The notes under the pieces are model-generated. The model was given only the letters and a program-made list of their open reading frames with translations, searched no databases and had not been told where the DNA came from. Source: Bacillota bacterium (GTDB taxonomy: Bacteria > Bacillota > Clostridia > Oscillospirales > Oscillospiraceae). From it: a DNA stretch of 7,058 nt. Positions within the stretch are counted from its first letter, which is position 1; each line of letters opens with the position of its first letter. The stretch covers positions 1 through 7,058 of the forward strand of contig JAEWML010000015.1 of the NCBI GenBank assembly GCA_023393155.1. The letters run 5' to 3'. Position numbers and translations under genes: made by a program. Positions 5,907 to 7,058 of the stretch are shown piece after piece.

Positions 5907-6896
5907 TTAATATAGCCGCGCGGCAATCAATTCCTCCGTCAGCGTTTCTTTTGTAAAGGAACGTTCTTCGATATAGTGCTCTTTTTCAGGTGCGCCGCCA
6001 GCCTCCAGAATCCGGATGACGCCTGCTGTCAGCGGGCCGAGCAGGGGGTTGCACTCCACCGCCAGAGAAATTTTCCCGTTCAGGCACTGGGTAAGGCAAT
6101 TGCGGGTGGCGTCAAAAGAGATGACGGCGATGCCGCCTTCGCCGCAGGTATATCCTGCCTCCTCCAGCGCCTGAATAGCGCCGAACGCCTCATTGTCGTT
6201 TTCGCAGTAGACCACATCAATTGTGGGGGGAACTGTCTGTTCGGACAGGTATTGTGTTACTTCCTCATAGGTCTTGGCCTGCGTAAAATCCCCGTCCAGC
6301 CGGGCTTGCAGCGTCCAGTCCGCGTGACGTTCCAAGGCTTGCTCCAGCGCCGCCGTGCGGCCAATCTGGGCGGTGGAGCCCATTGTGCCCTGAATGTGGA
6401 TGATATTCAGCGTTTCCTTTCCTCCGGAGCGGGCATAGTCCTCCAGCCAGGCCACCGCCTTTTCCCCCTGCCGGCGGAAATTTGAGCCCACATGGGCGAT
6501 AAAAAGCGATTCATCCTCCACATTCACCATGCGGTCCACCACAATCACGGGAATTCCGGCGTCCTTGGCCTCCTGAAGCACGGAATCCCACCCGGTTTCC
6601 CGCAGAGGCAGCAGCACGATATAGTCCACCTGCTGCTGAATGAATTTGCGGATAGCGGTGATCTGGTTTTCCTGCTTTTGCTTGGCGTCCTCGAACAGAA
6701 GGCGATAGCCGCCGCTCTCGGTGAAAACCGCCTTCATGGATTCGGAGTTGGCTACCCGCCAGTCGGATTCGGCCCCCACCTGAGAGACGCCCACAACAAT
6801 CAAAGCATCCTCGGGCGGCAGGGGAGACGTCTGTCCGGCGCAGCCGGATAAAACCACCGCCGAAATCAGCGCGGGCAGTATCCATCGCATCTTCAT
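5907..6896 (-). CDS. Sugar-binding lipoprotein, YtfQ/ribose-type periplasmic-binding family
   Basis: A 329-residue extracytoplasmic binding protein of the LacI-like sugar-binding fold (Peripla_BP_4). The signal peptide ends in a lipobox LSGC with Cys19 lipidated. The mature part closely follows the galactofuranose-binding YtfQ pattern: VGVSQVGAESDWR (35-47), DAKQKQENQITAIRKF (70-85), LRETGWDSVLQEAKDAGIPV (98-117), DR (121-122), IQGTMGSTAQIGR (168-180), GDFTQAK (202-208), VYCENDNEAFGAIQALEEAG (229-248) and VECNPLLGP (280-288). A furanose or related sugar ligand is therefore reasonable but unproven. AGGAGG at 6907-6912 lies 10 bases before the ATG. The start overlaps the stop of an upstream histidine kinase gene (ATGA), so they are coupled. 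It is the last gene before the terminator and no permease or ATPase follows, which favours a role as a sensing partner for the kinase over a plain uptake role. Transporter genes could lie outside the window. Confidence 0.9.
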   Translation of the reverse strand: MKMRWILPALISAVVLSGCAGQTSPLPPEDALIVVGVSQVGAESDWRVANSESMKAVFTESGGYRLLFEDAKQKQENQITAIRKFIQQQVDYIVLLPLRETGWDSVLQEAKDAGIPVIVVDRMVNVEDESLFIAHVGSNFRRQGEKAVAWLEDYARSGGKETLNIIHIQGTMGSTAQIGRTAALEQALERHADWTLQARLDGDFTQAKTYEEVTQYLSEQTVPPTIDVVYCENDNEAFGAIQALEEAGYTCGEGGIAVISFDATRNCLTQCLNGKISLAVECNPLLGPLTAGVIRILEAGGAPEKEHYIEERSFTKETLTEELIAARLY

Positions 6897-7058
6897 GGCG
6901 TGCGTTCCTCCTGCAAAGAGCGTTTTGGAATCCGAATCGTCACGGTGGTGCCAATTCCTTCCCGGCTGGAAAGCGCCAGCCCGTAGCCCGGGCCGAAAAA
7001 CAGCCGGATGCGCTCGTGCACCGTGGAGAGGCCAAACCCCACCCGCTCTCCCCGGGCC
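6893..7058 (-). CDS. Sensor histidine kinase, C-terminal fragment (YesM/LytS type)
   Basis: The last 54 residues of a gene entering from the right edge on the minus strand, in the frame beginning at 7057 with stop TGA at 6895-6893. The segment GERVGFGLSTVHERIRLFFG, followed by GYGLALSS, a G-I-GTTVTIRIPK strand and a short charged tail, is the end of a HATPase_c ATP-binding domain. The G-x-G-L-x-x-V-x-E-R-I-R-L-x-x-G pattern is the form typical of YesM/LytS-type kinases that pair with AraC-type or LytTR response regulators. Its job would be to autophosphorylate and pass phosphate to a response regulator. The sensor, membrane and histidine-bearing parts are outside the window. The 4-base overlap with the following sugar-binding lipoprotein gene suggests a shared sensing unit. 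Confidence 0.88.
   Translation of the reverse strand, partial: ARGERVGFGLSTVHERIRLFFGPGYGLALSSREGIGTTVTIRIPKRSLQEERTP

Noticed and set aside
5976..6851. Plus-strand open frames (5976-6485 and 6492-6851) opposite the sugar-binding lipoprotein
   Set aside because: They are shadows of the minus-strand gene, which has a lipobox, a ribosome binding site and continuous YtfQ-type motifs.
1..7058. Mobile element, CRISPR array, tRNA/rRNA, prophage or defence genes
   Set aside because: No transposase or integrase motifs, repeat-spacer pattern or structural RNA were seen; all sizeable regions are explained by metabolic, transport or sensing genes.

Overview
The window looks like chromosomal DNA from a Gram-positive anaerobe of the Clostridia, perhaps Oscillospiraceae-like. 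This is inferred from the lipoprotein signal peptides with LAAC and LSGC lipoboxes on both binding proteins, strong AGGAGG-type ribosome binding sites, tight gene packing, a visibly GC-rich base composition, and a YesM/LytS-type sensor kinase tail next to a sugar-binding lipoprotein. The species cannot be named from the sequence.

Plus strand, 1-5773, is one catabolic locus. It opens with the C-terminal end of a class III (CaiB/BaiF) CoA-transferase (1-262). A complete, diverged paralogue of the same family follows (280-1413), then a MaoC-type hydratase/dehydratase (1443-1898), a complete tripartite TRAP transporter (dctP-type lipoprotein 2023-3060, dctQ-type 3221-3727, dctM-type 3724-5007) and a KduD-like short-chain dehydrogenase (5021-5773). 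Spacing is tight apart from 124 bases before the dctP-type gene and 160 bases after it. The second gap holds two GC-rich hairpins, the larger lying just in front of the dctQ-type ribosome binding site. The inferred logic is that a small organic acid is bound outside the cell and imported by the TRAP system, activated by CoA transfer, and then processed by the hydratase and the dehydrogenase. The substrate cannot be read from the sequence.

A 20-bp perfect inverted repeat at 5813-5857 lies between the convergent transcription units and should terminate both.

Minus strand, 7058-5907, holds the last 54 residues of a histidine kinase whose stop codon overlaps the start of a YtfQ-like periplasmic sugar-binding lipoprotein by 4 bases. 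The lipoprotein gene is last in its operon and has no permease after it. It therefore fits an extracytoplasmic sensing partner of the kinase, as in known three-component sugar sensors, at least as well as a transporter component. Nothing in the window is a clearly new system. The most notable items are the two-transferase/MaoC/TRAP/SDR combination, the dctP-dctQ intercistronic hairpins, the kinase-lipoprotein coupling, and a few active-site or motif substitutions.
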